Numbered from the stretch's first letter, positions 1 through 8,325 are shown. The stretch is DNA of 11,363 bases from an uncultured Rubellimicrobium sp. (GCA_902805995.1 CADCUU010000426.1:1-11363); one strand, 5' to 3'. Notes: generated by a model from the letters alone, not told the origin. Translations and numbers: made by a program.

Positions 1-32
1 AACGGCAGCGGCCTGCGATGGTTCCGGGGCCC

Positions 33-788
33 TTAGCCCTGGACCACCGTGTAGGTCCCGCGCCCGGCAAGGATGCCCCGGAACCCGCCGGGCTCGTCGA
101 GCGAGAAGACGATGATCGGCAGGTCGTTGTCCCGCGCCAGCGCAATGGCCGAGGCATCCATGACGCCCAGGTTCTTGGTCAGCACGTCGTTGTAGCTCAC
201 GCGCTCGTAGCGCTTGGCGTCGGGATGCTTCATCGGGTCCTTGTCATAGACCCCGTCCACCTTGGTCCCCTTGAAGATCGCCTCGCAGCTCATCTCGGAG
301 GCGCGCAGCGTCGCCGCCGTGTCGGTCGTGAAATACGGGTTGCCCGTCCCGGCGGCAAAGATGCAGACGCGCTTCTTCTCCAGGTGCCGCACGGCGCGGC
401 GGCGGATATAGGGCTCGCAGACCTGATCCATCGGGATCGCGCTGATCACCCGCGTGAACACGCCCAGATCCTCCAGCGCCGATTGCATCGCCAGCGCGTT
501 CATCACCGTGGCGAGCATCCCCATGTAGTCGGCGGTCGTCCGCTCCATCCCCTGGGCAGAGCCCTGAAGCCCCCGGAAGATGTTGCCGCCGCCGATCACC
601 ATGCAGATCTCGACGCCCAGGTCGCGGACCGACTGAACCTCCTGCGCGATGCGCTGCACGGTCGGCGGATGCAGGCCAAAGCCCTGGTCACCCATCAGCG
701 CCTCGCCCGAGATCTTGAGCATCACGCGCTTGAAGGCCGGTCGCGCCGAGGGCTCCCCGGCCTTGCTCTTGTCGTAAGCCGTATCCAT
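33..788 (-). CDS. pyrH: UMP kinase (uridylate kinase)
   Basis: Phosphorylates UMP to UDP with ATP in cytoplasmic pyrimidine nucleotide synthesis; it belongs to the bacterial hexameric amino-acid-kinase fold family, not the eukaryotic UMP/CMP kinase family. The 251-residue product has the N-terminal phosphate-binding segment KISGEALMG (25-33), the glycine-rich [10 protein letters not shown] (64-73), the UMP-site stretch [16 protein letters not shown] (85-100) and the nucleotide-binding [15 protein letters not shown] (145-159). Length is slightly above the usual 235-245 because of an unconserved N-terminal tail of about 18 residues. The frame stays open upstream to an ATG at 827, but I chose the ATG at 788 because GGGAGG lies 5 bases before it; the longer form would add 13 unconserved residues. 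It is divergent from miaA. In many alphaproteobacteria frr follows pyrH, which would place it just left of the window; that is not visible here. Confidence 0.97.
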   Translation of the reverse strand: MDTAYDKSKAGEPSARPAFKRVMLKISGEALMGDQGFGLHPPTVQRIAQEVQSVRDLGVEICMVIGGGNIFRGLQGSAQGMERTTADYMGMLATVMNALAMQSALEDLGVFTRVISAIPMDQVCEPYIRRRAVRHLEKKRVCIFAAGTGNPYFTTDTAATLRASEMSCEAIFKGTKVDGVYDKDPMKHPDAKRYERVSYNDVLTKNLGVMDASAIALARDNDLPIIVFSLDEPGGFRGILAGRGTYTVVQG

Positions 789-793
789 CCCCG

Positions 794-799
794 CCTCCC
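794..799 (-). promoter_or_regulatory. Ribosome binding site that sets the pyrH start
   Basis: On the minus strand GGGAGG ends 5 bases before the ATG at 788. This favours that codon over the in-frame upstream ATG at 827, which has no comparable purine-rich site. Confidence 0.7.
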
Positions 800-815
800 G
801 CTTTTGTCGCGCGGA

Positions 816-844
816 CCAATGCGGCAAAGAGCCGTTGGTTTCAA
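816..844 (-). promoter_or_regulatory. Candidate pyrH promoter
   Basis: On the minus strand TTGAAA (844-839, five of six bases of TTGACA) is followed after exactly 17 bases by CATTGG (821-816), a poor -10 box. The predicted RNA start would fall near 808-810, just upstream of the pyrH ribosome binding site, so the geometry is reasonable. The -35 box lies next to the miaA ribosome binding site. This is inference from spacing only; no equally good plus-strand promoter for miaA was seen in the 68-bp gap. Confidence 0.22.
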
Positions 845-856
845 TGGGAGGCGGTC

Positions 857-1717
857 ATGGACCCCGACAGGATTCCCCGCGACCGGCCCGTGCTGATCGC
901 GGGCCCCACCGCCAGTGGCAAATCGGCGCTTGCGGCTGCCATCGTGCGCGCGGGAGAAGGCATCGTCGTCAACGCCGACGCTCTACAGGTCTACGACGGC
1001 TGGCGCACCCTCACCGCCCGCCCGAGCGCGGAGGAGGAGGCCGAGCTTCCCCACGCGCTTTTCGGTCATGTCGGCATGGACCAGCCCTATTCCGTAGGCC
1101 ACTGGCTGCGCGACCTCGCCCCGATCCTTTCGGGCCCCCTCCGCCCCGTCATCGTCGGCGGCACCGGCCTCTACCTCTCCGCGCTGACCGAAGGCCTGGC
1201 CGAGATCCCCGCCACCCCGCCCGCAATCCGCGAGGAGGCCGACGCCCTCCCCCTCGACACGCTCCTCGCCGACCTCGACCCCGCCACCCGCTCGGCGCTC
1301 GACCAGCGCAACCGCGCCCGCGTCCAGCGCGCCTGGGAGGTGCAGCGCGCCACCGGACGACCCCTCGCCGCCTGGCAGGCCGACACCCCGCCCCCGCTCC
1401 TGCCCCTCTCCGAGACGACCCCCCTCGTCCTGCGCCCCGAGGTCCCCTGGCTCAACACCCGGATCGAGCAGCGATTCGACCTCATGCTCGCCCAAGGCGC
1501 CCTCGACGAAGCCCGCGCCCTCCTCCCCGTCTGGCGCGCCGAGGCTCCCGCCTTCCGCGCCCTTGGTGCCGAGGAACTCCGCGCCCATCTCCTGGGCAAC
1601 CTGCCGCTATCGGAGGCACGCGACCGCGCCGTCACCGCCTCCCGTGCTTATGCCAAGCGTCAGCGCACCTGGTTCCGGTCCCGAATGGGGGCCTGGATTC
1701 CGATAACGCTCCCTTGA
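857..1717 (+). CDS. miaA: tRNA dimethylallyltransferase
   Basis: Transfers a dimethylallyl group from dimethylallyl diphosphate to N6 of A37 in tRNAs reading UNN codons; the product is normally the substrate of MiaB. The 286-residue protein has the P-loop GPTASGKS (16-23), the substrate motif [11 protein letters not shown] (the family form is NADSMQVYrG, so Ser is replaced by Ala and Met by Leu), the conserved [11 protein letters not shown] and the C-terminal [13 protein letters not shown] that contacts tRNA. It ends soon after that motif, so it is slightly shorter than the usual 300-315 residues, as is common in this lineage. The ATG has GGGAGG (846-851) 5 bases upstream. It is divergent from pyrH and is followed after 142 bp by the transporter operon on the same strand, with no clear terminator between them. 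Confidence 0.95.
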   Translation: MDPDRIPRDRPVLIAGPTASGKSALAAAIVRAGEGIVVNADALQVYDGWRTLTARPSAEEEAELPHALFGHVGMDQPYSVGHWLRDLAPILSGPLRPVIVGGTGLYLSALTEGLAEIPATPPAIREEADALPLDTLLADLDPATRSALDQRNRARVQRAWEVQRATGRPLAAWQADTPPPLLPLSETTPLVLRPEVPWLNTRIEQRFDLMLAQGALDEARALLPVWRAEAPAFRALGAEELRAHLLGNLPLSEARDRAVTASRAYAKRQRTWFRSRMGAWIPITLP

Positions 1718-1754
1718 TTCCGTCGCTTCAACGCCTAGGGGTGTCGATTCCGAT
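1694..1754 (+). repeat. Three phased GATTCCG direct repeats
   Basis: GATTCCG occurs at 1696-1702, 1716-1722 and 1746-1752. The start-to-start distances are 20 and 30 bases, close to whole turns of the helix, so the three copies lie on roughly one face of the DNA. The first and third copies extend to GATTCCGAT. Copy 1 lies in the last miaA codons, copy 2 overlaps the miaA stop and copy 3 lies just before a possible -35 box. An operator for a regulator of the transporter operon is inferred; chance or coding constraint (copy 1 encodes Trp-Ile-Pro) cannot be excluded. Confidence 0.35.
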
Positions 1755-1756
1755 CA

Positions 1757-1785
1757 TTGACCTGCGGCCCGCGACCATGCCCAAT
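1757..1785 (+). promoter_or_regulatory. Candidate transporter-operon promoter
   Basis: TTGACC (1757-1762) resembles the alphaproteobacterial -35 box and is followed after 17 bases by CCCAAT (1780-1785), a weak -10. It lies about 75 bases before the binding-protein start and directly after the third GATTCCG repeat. The -10 match is poor, so this is a tentative call made mainly on position. Confidence 0.22.
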
Positions 1786-1802
1786 GCTGGCTAGCCGCGT
1801 GA

Positions 1803-1818
1803 GGGCGTCCAAACGCCC
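1803..1818 (+). other. Short stem-loop in the transporter leader
   Basis: GGGCGT (1803-1808), loop CCAA and ACGCCC (1813-1818) form a perfect 6-bp hairpin 41 bases before the binding-protein ATG. No T-run follows, so it is unlikely to be an intrinsic terminator for miaA. It could be a 5' leader structure or chance in GC-rich DNA. Confidence 0.3.
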
Positions 1819-1859
1819 CGCCAGACGACACCAGAACAAGCGGCCCAAGGGGAGAAACG

Positions 1860-3524
1860 ATGACGCTTCACACCAAAGACCTGCGCGCCGTGCATCCTGC
1901 GGCGATCGGCTACGCCCAGGAGGTCCGCTCGGGCACCCTGTCCCGGCGCGAGTTCCTGACCCGCACGACCGCGCTCGGCGTGTCGGCCGCCGCGGCCTAC
2001 AGCCTCATCGGCGCCGCGCCTGCCCGCGCCCAGGAGGCCCGCACCCCCGTCCAGGGCGGCACCCTGCGGATGAGCATGGAAACCCGCGCCATGAAGGAGC
2101 CCCGGACCTGGGACTGGTCCGAGCACGCGAACTTCTGCCGCGGCTGGCTCGAATACATGGTCGAATACCAGGCCGACGGCACGCTCGAAGGCCGGCTCCT
2201 CGAGTCGTGGGAAGCCAACGCCGACGCGACCGAATGGACCCTGCGCGTCCGCCCGGGCGTGAAATGGAACAACGGCGACGACTTCACCGCCGAGGATGTC
2301 GCCCACAACATCCGCCGCTGGGCCGACGGCACGGTGGAGGGCAACTCCATGGCCGCGCGCTTCGACCCGCTGCGCGACCTCGAAGGCACCAACCAGGCCC
2401 GCCCCGACGCGATCGAGGTCGTGGACCCGATGACCGTCGTCCTCCGCCTGTCGACCCCCGACATCGCGACGGTCGTGAACATGGCCGACTACCCCGCCGC
2501 CGTCGTCCACCAGAGCTACAACAACGAGGACCCGACCACCGTCCCGATCGGCACCGGACCCTACCTGCCCGAATCCTACGAGACCGGCGTCAAGGGCGTC
2601 CTGATCCGCAACCCCGACCACACCTGGTGGGGCACGGAGGTCATCGGCGGCCCCTACCTCGACCGGATCGAATACATCGACTACGGCACCGATCCCGCCG
2701 CCGTCCTCGCGGGCGCCGAATCGGGTGAGATCGACGCCCTCTACCAGACCACCGGCGACTTCATCGACATCTACGATTCGCTGGGCTGGACCAAGTCCGA
2801 GGCGATCACCGCCGCGACCATCGCCGTCCGCTTCAACCAGCTGGCGGAACCCTACAGCAACCGCGACGTCCGCAACGCCCTCCAGATGGCCGTGGACAAC
2901 AACGTCGTGCTCGAACTGGGCTACAACGGCCAGGGCGTCGTGGCCGAGAACCACCACGTCTGCCCGATCCACCCAGAATACGCCCCCGGCATCAACGAGG
3001 CGCCCGATCCGGCCGCCGCCAAGGCCCTGCTCGATGCCGCCGGCCACGGCGACACCGAGTTCGAGCTGATTTCCGTCGACGACCAGTGGCAGGCCGCGAC
3101 CTGCGACGCGGTGGCCGCCCAGCTGCGCGACGCCGGCATCAACGTCAAGCGGACGGTCCTCCCCGGCTCCACCTTCTGGAACGACTGGACCAAGTACCCG
3201 TTCTCGGCCACCGAGTGGAACATGCGCCCGCTCGGCGTGCAGATCCTGAACCTCGCCTACAAGTCGGGCGTCGCCTGGAACGAGACAGCCTTCTCCAACC
3301 CCGACTTCGACGCGTCCCTGGCCGAAGCCAATGCCATCAACGACGCCGAGGCACGCCGCGAGGTGATGGCCCGGATCGAGCAGATCATGCTCGACGAAGG
3401 GGTCCTCATCCAGCCCTACTGGCGCTCGCTCTACCGCCACACCACCCCCCAGGTCGGCGGCGCCGAGATGCACCCGACCTTCGAGCATCACCACTACAAG
3501 TGGTGGATCGAGCCCGCCGCCTGA
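1860..3524 (+). CDS. ABC importer substrate-binding protein, oligopeptide/dipeptide type, Tat-exported
   Basis: Periplasmic ligand-binding subunit of the importer encoded by the next three genes; family 5 extracellular solute-binding protein (SBP_bac_5). The 554-residue product has a long n-region, a twin-arginine motif SRREFLT (28-34), a hydrophobic stretch rich in Ala and a probable cleavage after ARA at 55-57. No lipobox cysteine follows, so it should be a soluble periplasmic protein exported folded by Tat. The mature part carries family-typical segments: VQGGTLRMS near the mature N-terminus, [37 protein letters not shown] strands (quoted in part, near 118-145) and the IGTGPY turn near 232. 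The C-terminus contains three consecutive histidines (543-545) and two tryptophans (548-549). The ATG is preceded by AAGGGGAG (1847-1854) with a 5-base spacer. Family members bind peptides, opines, glutathione, nickel chelates or other compounds; the ligand cannot be decided here. Confidence 0.92.
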   Translation: MTLHTKDLRAVHPAAIGYAQEVRSGTLSRREFLTRTTALGVSAAAAYSLIGAAPARAQEARTPVQGGTLRMSMETRAMKEPRTWDWSEHANFCRGWLEYMVEYQADGTLEGRLLESWEANADATEWTLRVRPGVKWNNGDDFTAEDVAHNIRRWADGTVEGNSMAARFDPLRDLEGTNQARPDAIEVVDPMTVVLRLSTPDIATVVNMADYPAAVVHQSYNNEDPTTVPIGTGPYLPESYETGVKGVLIRNPDHTWWGTEVIGGPYLDRIEYIDYGTDPAAVLAGAESGEIDALYQTTGDFIDIYDSLGWTKSEAITAATIAVRFNQLAEPYSNRDVRNALQMAVDNNVVLELGYNGQGVVAENHHVCPIHPEYAPGINEAPDPAAAKALLDAAGHGDTEFELISVDDQWQAATCDAVAAQLRDAGINVKRTVLPGSTFWNDWTKYPFSATEWNMRPLGVQILNLAYKSGVAWNETAFSNPDFDASLAEANAINDAEARREVMARIEQIMLDEGVLIQPYWRSLYRHTTPQVGGAEMHPTFEHHHYKWWIEPAA

Positions 3525-3541
3525 CCGGCGCCACACCAACA

Positions 3542-3566
3542 GGGCGGCGCGCCACAAGCGCCGCCC
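3542..3566 (+). promoter_or_regulatory. Intercistronic GC stem-loop after the binding-protein gene
   Basis: GGGCGGCGC (3542-3550), loop GCCACAA (3551-3557) and GCGCCGCCC (3558-3566) form a perfect 9-bp all-GC stem in the 71-bp gap between the binding-protein gene and the first permease. No T-run follows, so full intrinsic termination is unlikely. In several importer operons such a stem protects the upstream mRNA from 3' exonucleases or causes partial termination, giving more binding protein than membrane subunits; that role is inferred here from position and stability. Confidence 0.6.
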
Positions 3567-3584
3567 CACCCACGGACTGCTGAC

Positions 3585-3591
3585 GGGAGGG
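3585..3591 (+). promoter_or_regulatory. Ribosome binding site that sets a TTG start
   Basis: GGGAGGG lies 4 bases before TTG at 3596. No in-frame ATG occurs until about residue 136 of the permease, well past the first membrane helix, so this site supports the TTG start. Confidence 0.65.
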
Positions 3592-3595
3592 TCCC

Positions 3596-4642
3596 TTGCT
3601 GAAGTTCCTGGCCCGCCGCACCCTGACCTTGCTGGTCACGGCGCTTTGCCTGACCTTCCTGGTCTTCTGGCTCACCAACCTCGCCCCCAACCTCGAAAAG
3701 ATCGCCAAGAGCGAGGCCGGCGCCCGCATCTCCGACGAGGAGGTGGTCTCCTGGCTCGACAAGAACGGCTTCGGCGGCCCGATCCTCCTGCGCTACGGCG
3801 AATGGCTCGGCGTCCTGCCCGGTTGGACCTACACGGACGAGGACGGCACCGTCCGCGGCCGCTGCATCGCATCCGGCACCGATCCCGCCCTCGCGCCCCA
3901 ATACTGCGGCGTCCTCCAGGGCGACTGGGGCTATAGCCGCGTCTTCCGGGCCGAGGTCATCGACGTCGTGGCCCGCGGCCTGGGCCTCACCGCCAAGCTC
4001 ATGTTCTGGGTCCTCGTCGTCATGGTCCCCGGCTCCCTGATCCTGGGCGTCCTAGCCGGGATGAAGGAAGGATCGCGCACCGACCGCATCCTCTCCACCG
4101 GGGCCATCGTGACGACCGCCACCCCCGAATACGTCTCGGGCGTCGTGTTCATCGCCGTCTTCACCTCCTCGGCCGTGGGCCTCAAATGGTTCAACGGCTC
4201 GGCGACGTCCGCCATGGAGGACGCGACCTGGGTGAACTTCACCCTGCCCGTCCTGACCATCGCGCTTTACGCGATGGGATACGTCGCCCGCATGACGCGC
4301 GCCTCCATGGCCGAGGTCATGACAGCCCAGTACATCCGCACCGCCCGCCTCAAGGGGGTGAGCTTCACGCAGGTCGTGCTGCGCCACGCGCTCCGCAACG
4401 CGCTCATCGCCCCGTTCACCGTCATCATGCTCCAGATCCCCTGGCTCCTGAACGGCGTCGTGATCGTGGAGGCGCTCTTCAACTACAAGGGCTTCGGCTG
4501 GACGCTGGTGGAGGCCGCGGGCAACAACGACATCGAGCTTCTGCTCGGCGTCTCGGTCGTGTCGGTCATCGTGGTGCTGCTCACGCAACTCATCTCGGAC
4601 GTGGGGTACGCCTATCTGAACCCCCGCATCCGGCTCGCCTGA
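3596..4642 (+). CDS. ABC importer permease 1, DppB-like
   Basis: One of two inner-membrane subunits forming the translocation channel. The 348-residue product has an N-terminal helix (about 10-29), a periplasmic loop of about 100 residues, then a BPD_transp_1 core with five further helices. The EAA-type coupling loop that docks on the ATPase is YIRTARLKG (246-254) followed by a VVLRHALRNAL segment, typical of DppB/OppB. The family N-terminal pattern of a short basic segment followed by a long helix is present. The periplasmic loop is somewhat longer than in most DppB proteins and holds two cysteines (Cys90, Cys104) that could form a disulfide. Translation starts at TTG with a strong ribosome binding site. 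The next gene starts 14 bases after the stop, so they are co-transcribed. Confidence 0.93.
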   Translation: MLKFLARRTLTLLVTALCLTFLVFWLTNLAPNLEKIAKSEAGARISDEEVVSWLDKNGFGGPILLRYGEWLGVLPGWTYTDEDGTVRGRCIASGTDPALAPQYCGVLQGDWGYSRVFRAEVIDVVARGLGLTAKLMFWVLVVMVPGSLILGVLAGMKEGSRTDRILSTGAIVTTATPEYVSGVVFIAVFTSSAVGLKWFNGSATSAMEDATWVNFTLPVLTIALYAMGYVARMTRASMAEVMTAQYIRTARLKGVSFTQVVLRHALRNALIAPFTVIMLQIPWLLNGVVIVEALFNYKGFGWTLVEAAGNNDIELLLGVSVVSVIVVLLTQLISDVGYAYLNPRIRLA

Positions 4643-4656
4643 GAGAAAGGTCCCGC

Positions 4657-6108
4657 ATGGATCCCCTCACCTGGACCGGCTCGCTCGGCAACTGGCTGAA
4701 CCCCGTCCTCTGGGCCTCCGCCGCGGCCTTCGGCGTGGCGCTGGTGATGAACCTTGTCGCGGGCCTCCTCTTCCGCGCGCCCGAGATGCTGGTGAACGGC
4801 GACGGCACGCTCTCAATTCGCACAGGGCCCCGCGTCTACGCCGACCTCGCGCTCAAGGCCACGGGCGCGCTCCTCCTCCTCGTGCTGCTTGCCTACCTCG
4901 CGGGCGGGCTCCTCCTCCCCTGGGGCGAGGCCGGGATCGTGGGTGCCGTCATCCGCCGCTTCCTCCCCGTCTGGATCGCGCTCGCCCTGACCTTCGCCCT
5001 CTCCATCACCTTCAAGCGCCGCCTCGGCCTCTACGGCAAGCTCTTCGACTCCCCCGTGGGCATGCTGGGCTTCGGGCTTGTGCTGTTCTGGGTCTACACG
5101 GCTTTCTTCACCGGCGGCCTCGGCCTCATCGCCACCCATGACCCTCTCGCCGCCGTCTCCGGCCTCAAGAACAAGGTCCCCGGCATCCCCGTCCCCGGCG
5201 CCGAAGTGCTAGGCCCCGGCTCCCACTACCTCCTGGGCGGCGACAACCTTGCCCGCGACGTCTTCTCCCGCGTGGTCCACGGAAGCTGGATCGTCGTCCA
5301 GATCGCCCCTCTCGCCACGCTCTTCTCCTTCATGGTCGGCATCACGCTGGGCCTCCCCGCCGGCTACTACGGCGGCAAGCTCGACACCCTGCTGAGCTTC
5401 ATCGCCAACCTCATCCTCGCCTTCCCCGTCATCCTCCTCTTCTACCTCCTGGTGACGCCCGAGATCGTCCAGACCGGCATCCCGAGCTTCATGGCCGTGG
5501 GCCTCTTCCTCTTCCCCATCGTCTTCGTCGCGGTGCTCCTCTGGTCGCGCTTCCACACCCAGCGCCAAAAGGCCGTGCCCATGGTCGCCGTCTCCGGCGC
5601 GGCCCTGGGCTGGCTCTACCTGTCCCTCATCAGCCAGACAAGCACGCCCGTGAACTTCATGGGCCCGCTCGACCTCTTCGACGTGCCCTCGGGCCTCCTC
5701 GTGGTCTTCGTCTCGGTCGTCTTCGTGAACGCCCCCACGGTGTTCCGCATCGTCCGGGGCCTCGCCATGGACATCAAGACGCGCGACTATGTCGCCGCCG
5801 CCCAGACCCGGGGCGAGGTCCCGTGGTACATCATGCTGTGGGAGATCCTCCCCAACGCGCGCGGCCCCCTCATCGTCGATTTCTGCCTGCGCATCGGCTA
5901 CACGACGATCCTTCTGGGCACGCTCGGCTTCTTCGGCCTGGGTCTTCCGCCCGACAGCCCCGACTGGGGCTCCACGATCAACGCGGGCCGGCAGCTCCTG
6001 TCCGTCTTCCCCCATCCCGCCCTGGTCCCCGCCGTGGCCCTTCTAAGCCTCGTCCTGGGCCTCAACCTCCTCGCAGACGGGCTGCGCGAGGAAAGCCTGA
6101 GGGACTGA
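4657..6108 (+). CDS. ABC importer permease 2, enlarged DppC-like
   Basis: Second membrane subunit of the importer. DppC proteins are normally about 300 residues; this one is 483. The conserved core is clear: LLGGDNLARDVFSRVVHG (192-209, matching the GTDxxGRDVxSR motif with Gly for Thr), the helix ending in AFP (255-257), VFRIVRG (362-368), the EAA coupling loop YVAAAQTRG (378-386) and PDWGSTINAGR near the C-terminus. Extra material lies in two places. The N-terminus adds about 110-120 residues with three predicted helices (near 15-40, 61-88 and 102-118) before the usual first helix (about 130-150). An internal insert of about 75 residues with two hydrophobic stretches sits between residues 265 and 345. 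The ATG has AGAAAGG 6 bases upstream. The ATPase gene starts 5 bases after the stop. Confidence 0.9.
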   Translation: MDPLTWTGSLGNWLNPVLWASAAAFGVALVMNLVAGLLFRAPEMLVNGDGTLSIRTGPRVYADLALKATGALLLLVLLAYLAGGLLLPWGEAGIVGAVIRRFLPVWIALALTFALSITFKRRLGLYGKLFDSPVGMLGFGLVLFWVYTAFFTGGLGLIATHDPLAAVSGLKNKVPGIPVPGAEVLGPGSHYLLGGDNLARDVFSRVVHGSWIVVQIAPLATLFSFMVGITLGLPAGYYGGKLDTLLSFIANLILAFPVILLFYLLVTPEIVQTGIPSFMAVGLFLFPIVFVAVLLWSRFHTQRQKAVPMVAVSGAALGWLYLSLISQTSTPVNFMGPLDLFDVPSGLLVVFVSVVFVNAPTVFRIVRGLAMDIKTRDYVAAAQTRGEVPWYIMLWEILPNARGPLIVDFCLRIGYTTILLGTLGFFGLGLPPDSPDWGSTINAGRQLLSVFPHPALVPAVALLSLVLGLNLLADGLREESLRD

Positions 6109-6113
6109 ACCCC

Positions 6114-8270
6114 ATGTCCGACGCCGCCCCCTTCTCCGGCCCCGCCTCCTTCGCGGCCCCTCTCGGGACCATGGAATCCGCCGCCGCCCTCGTCGGCCGC
6201 ACCAACGCCCAGCCCATCCTGGAGATAGACGACCTCTCCATCTCCTTCTTCACGCGCACCCGCGAAATCCCCGCCGTCATGTCCTTCTCCTGCTCCGTGA
6301 TGCCGGGAGAGGCCGTGGGCCTCGTGGGCGAATCCGGCTGCGGCAAGTCCACGGTCGCGCTGGGCGTCATGCAGGACCTCGGCGTCAACGGCCGCGTCAC
6401 CGGCGGCTCCATCCGCTTCAAGGGCCGCGACCTCGCCAAGATGACCCCCAAGGAACTGCGAGAGATCCGCGGCTCCGAGATCGCCATGATCTACCAGGAG
6501 CCAATGGCCTCCCTGAACCCCGCCATGCCCATCGGCCGCCAGCTGATGGAGGTCCCGATGATCCACCAGGGCGCGAGCCGCGAGGAAGCCCGCACCCGCG
6601 CGCTGGAGGTCGTCCGCGACGTCAAGCTTCCCGACCCCGAACGCATCCTCGACGCCTACCCCCACCAGCTCTCCGGCGGCCAGCAGCAGCGCATCGTCAT
6701 CGCGATGGCGCTCATGTCGCGCCCCTCTCTCCTCATCCTTGACGAGCCCACGACCGCCCTCGACGTGACGGTGGAGGCCGCGGTCGTCCAGCTCGTCAAG
6801 GATCTAGGGCGCAAGTACGGCACCTCGATGCTGTTCATCTCGCACAACCTCGGCCTCGTGCTGGAAACCTGCGACCGCATCTGCGTCATGTATTCCGGCG
6901 AAGCGGTGGAGCGTGGCCGCATCGAGGACGTCTTCGACGAGATGCGCCACCCCTACACCCAGGCGCTCTTCCGCTCGATCCCGCTCCCCGGCGCCGACAA
7001 GAACTCCCGCCCTCTCAAGAGCATACCGGGCAACTTTCCCCTGCCGCATGAACGTCCCCCGGGCTGCAACTTCGGCCCCCGCTGCGACTACTTCCAGAAG
7101 GGCCGCTGCGACGCCCAGGCCATCCCGATGTTCCCGGTGGAGGCTGGCGACCGCCACGACAGCCGCTGCCTGCGGCTGAGGGAGATCGACTGGGACACCC
7201 CGCCCGCGGCTGCCGTCGTCAAGGAACGCGCCGAACCCGGCCGCGTCGTCCTGCGGATGGACGACCTGCGCAAATACTACTCCGTTGGCGGCGGTGCCTT
7301 CGGCGGCGGCAACACCAAGGTCGTCAAGGCCAACGAGACCCTGACCTTCGAGGCGCGCGAGGGCGAAACCCTCGCCATCGTGGGCGAATCCGGCTGCGGC
7401 AAGTCCACCTTCGCCAAGGTCCTCATGGGGCTGGAGACGGCGACGAGCGGCAACATCATGCTCTTCGACGAGAACATTCAGAACACCCCGATCGAGAAGC
7501 GGAACGCCGACACCGTCTCCTCCGTCCAGATGGTGTTCCAGAACCCCTTCGACACTCTGAACCCGTCCATGACCGTGGGCCGCCAGATCATCCGCGCCTT
7601 GGAAGTGTTCCAGATCGGCGCTTCGGATGCCGAACGGCGCGACCGGATGCTCCAGCTCCTCGACCTCGTGAAGCTCCCCCGCGCCTTCGCCGACCGGATG
7701 CCGCGCCAGCTCTCCGGCGGGCAGAAGCAGCGCGTCGGCATCGCCCGCGCCTTCGCCGGCGGGGCCAAGGTCGTCATCGCCGACGAGCCCGTCTCCGCCC
7801 TCGACGTCTCCGTCCAGGCCGCCGTGACCGAGCTTCTGATGGACATCCAGCGCAAGGAGCGCACGACCCTCCTCTTCATCAGCCATGACCTGAGCATCGT
7901 CCGCTATCTCTCTGATCGCGTTATGGTCATGTATCTCGGCCACGTGGTGGAGATCGGCACCACCGACCAGGTCTTCGCGCCGCCCTACCACCCCTATACC
8001 GAGGCGCTTCTCTCCGCCGTCCCCATCGCCGACACCCGCGTCCAGAAGACCCATATCGTGCTGGAGGGTGAGATCCCCTCCGCCATGAACCCGCCGCCCG
8101 GCTGCCCTTTCCAGACCCGCTGCCCCCGGAAGGCCCAGGTCCCCGGCACCCTGTGCGAGACGGAGGTACCGCCAATGCGTGAACTCGGCCCCGGCCATCA
8201 GGTCAAGTGCCACCTCCCCGACGACGTCCTGCGAAGCATGGAGCCCGTGATCCGCATCGCTGCCGAATAG
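6114..8270 (+). CDS. ABC importer ATPase, fused DppD-DppF type
   Basis: A single 718-residue cytoplasmic protein with both nucleotide-binding domains of the importer, as in GsiA or YejF. Domain 1: Walker A GESGCGKST (72-80), signature LSGGQQQR (186-193), Walker B LLILDE (206-211). Domain 2: Walker A GESGCGKST (424-432), signature LSGGQKQR (533-540), Walker B with Asp557-Glu558. The catalytic Glu follows each Walker B Asp and the switch His is present in both (FISHNL, FISHDL), so both sites look active. Each domain ends with an oligo/dipeptide C-terminal region holding four cysteines (318, 324, 332, 352; and 664, 670, 681, 699), the pattern thought to bind a metal or Fe-S centre in DppD-like proteins. 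The frame is open further upstream, but ATG 6114 is the first start after the permease stop and has GAGGG (6099-6103) about 10 bases before it. Confidence 0.94.
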   Translation: MSDAAPFSGPASFAAPLGTMESAAALVGRTNAQPILEIDDLSISFFTRTREIPAVMSFSCSVMPGEAVGLVGESGCGKSTVALGVMQDLGVNGRVTGGSIRFKGRDLAKMTPKELREIRGSEIAMIYQEPMASLNPAMPIGRQLMEVPMIHQGASREEARTRALEVVRDVKLPDPERILDAYPHQLSGGQQQRIVIAMALMSRPSLLILDEPTTALDVTVEAAVVQLVKDLGRKYGTSMLFISHNLGLVLETCDRICVMYSGEAVERGRIEDVFDEMRHPYTQALFRSIPLPGADKNSRPLKSIPGNFPLPHERPPGCNFGPRCDYFQKGRCDAQAIPMFPVEAGDRHDSRCLRLREIDWDTPPAAAVVKERAEPGRVVLRMDDLRKYYSVGGGAFGGGNTKVVKANETLTFEAREGETLAIVGESGCGKSTFAKVLMGLETATSGNIMLFDENIQNTPIEKRNADTVSSVQMVFQNPFDTLNPSMTVGRQIIRALEVFQIGASDAERRDRMLQLLDLVKLPRAFADRMPRQLSGGQKQRVGIARAFAGGAKVVIADEPVSALDVSVQAAVTELLMDIQRKERTTLLFISHDLSIVRYLSDRVMVMYLGHVVEIGTTDQVFAPPYHPYTEALLSAVPIADTRVQKTHIVLEGEIPSAMNPPPGCPFQTRCPRKAQVPGTLCETEVPPMRELGPGHQVKCHLPDDVLRSMEPVIRIAAE

Positions 8271-8320
8271 CGAAGGCCGGTCTCCGGGGAACCGCGCGCA
8301 CCCACCCTCGTTGCTCTCGC

Positions 8321-8325
8321 GGAGG
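8321..8325 (+). promoter_or_regulatory. Ribosome binding site that sets the DUF1206 start
   Basis: GGAGG lies 8 bases before ATG 8334. The alternative in-frame GTG at 8325 overlaps this site and would have none of its own, so ATG 8334 is preferred. Confidence 0.65.

Noticed and set aside
835..1794. Plus-strand 319-codon frame overlapping miaA
   Set aside because: Arg/Pro-rich shadow of miaA, which has all family motifs in another frame.
1791..3569. 592-codon minus-strand open frame opposite the binding-protein gene
   Set aside because: It mirrors the coding strand with Gly/Val/Asp-rich sequence, a known artefact of strong C/G third-position bias; the plus-strand frame has a signal peptide and family motifs.
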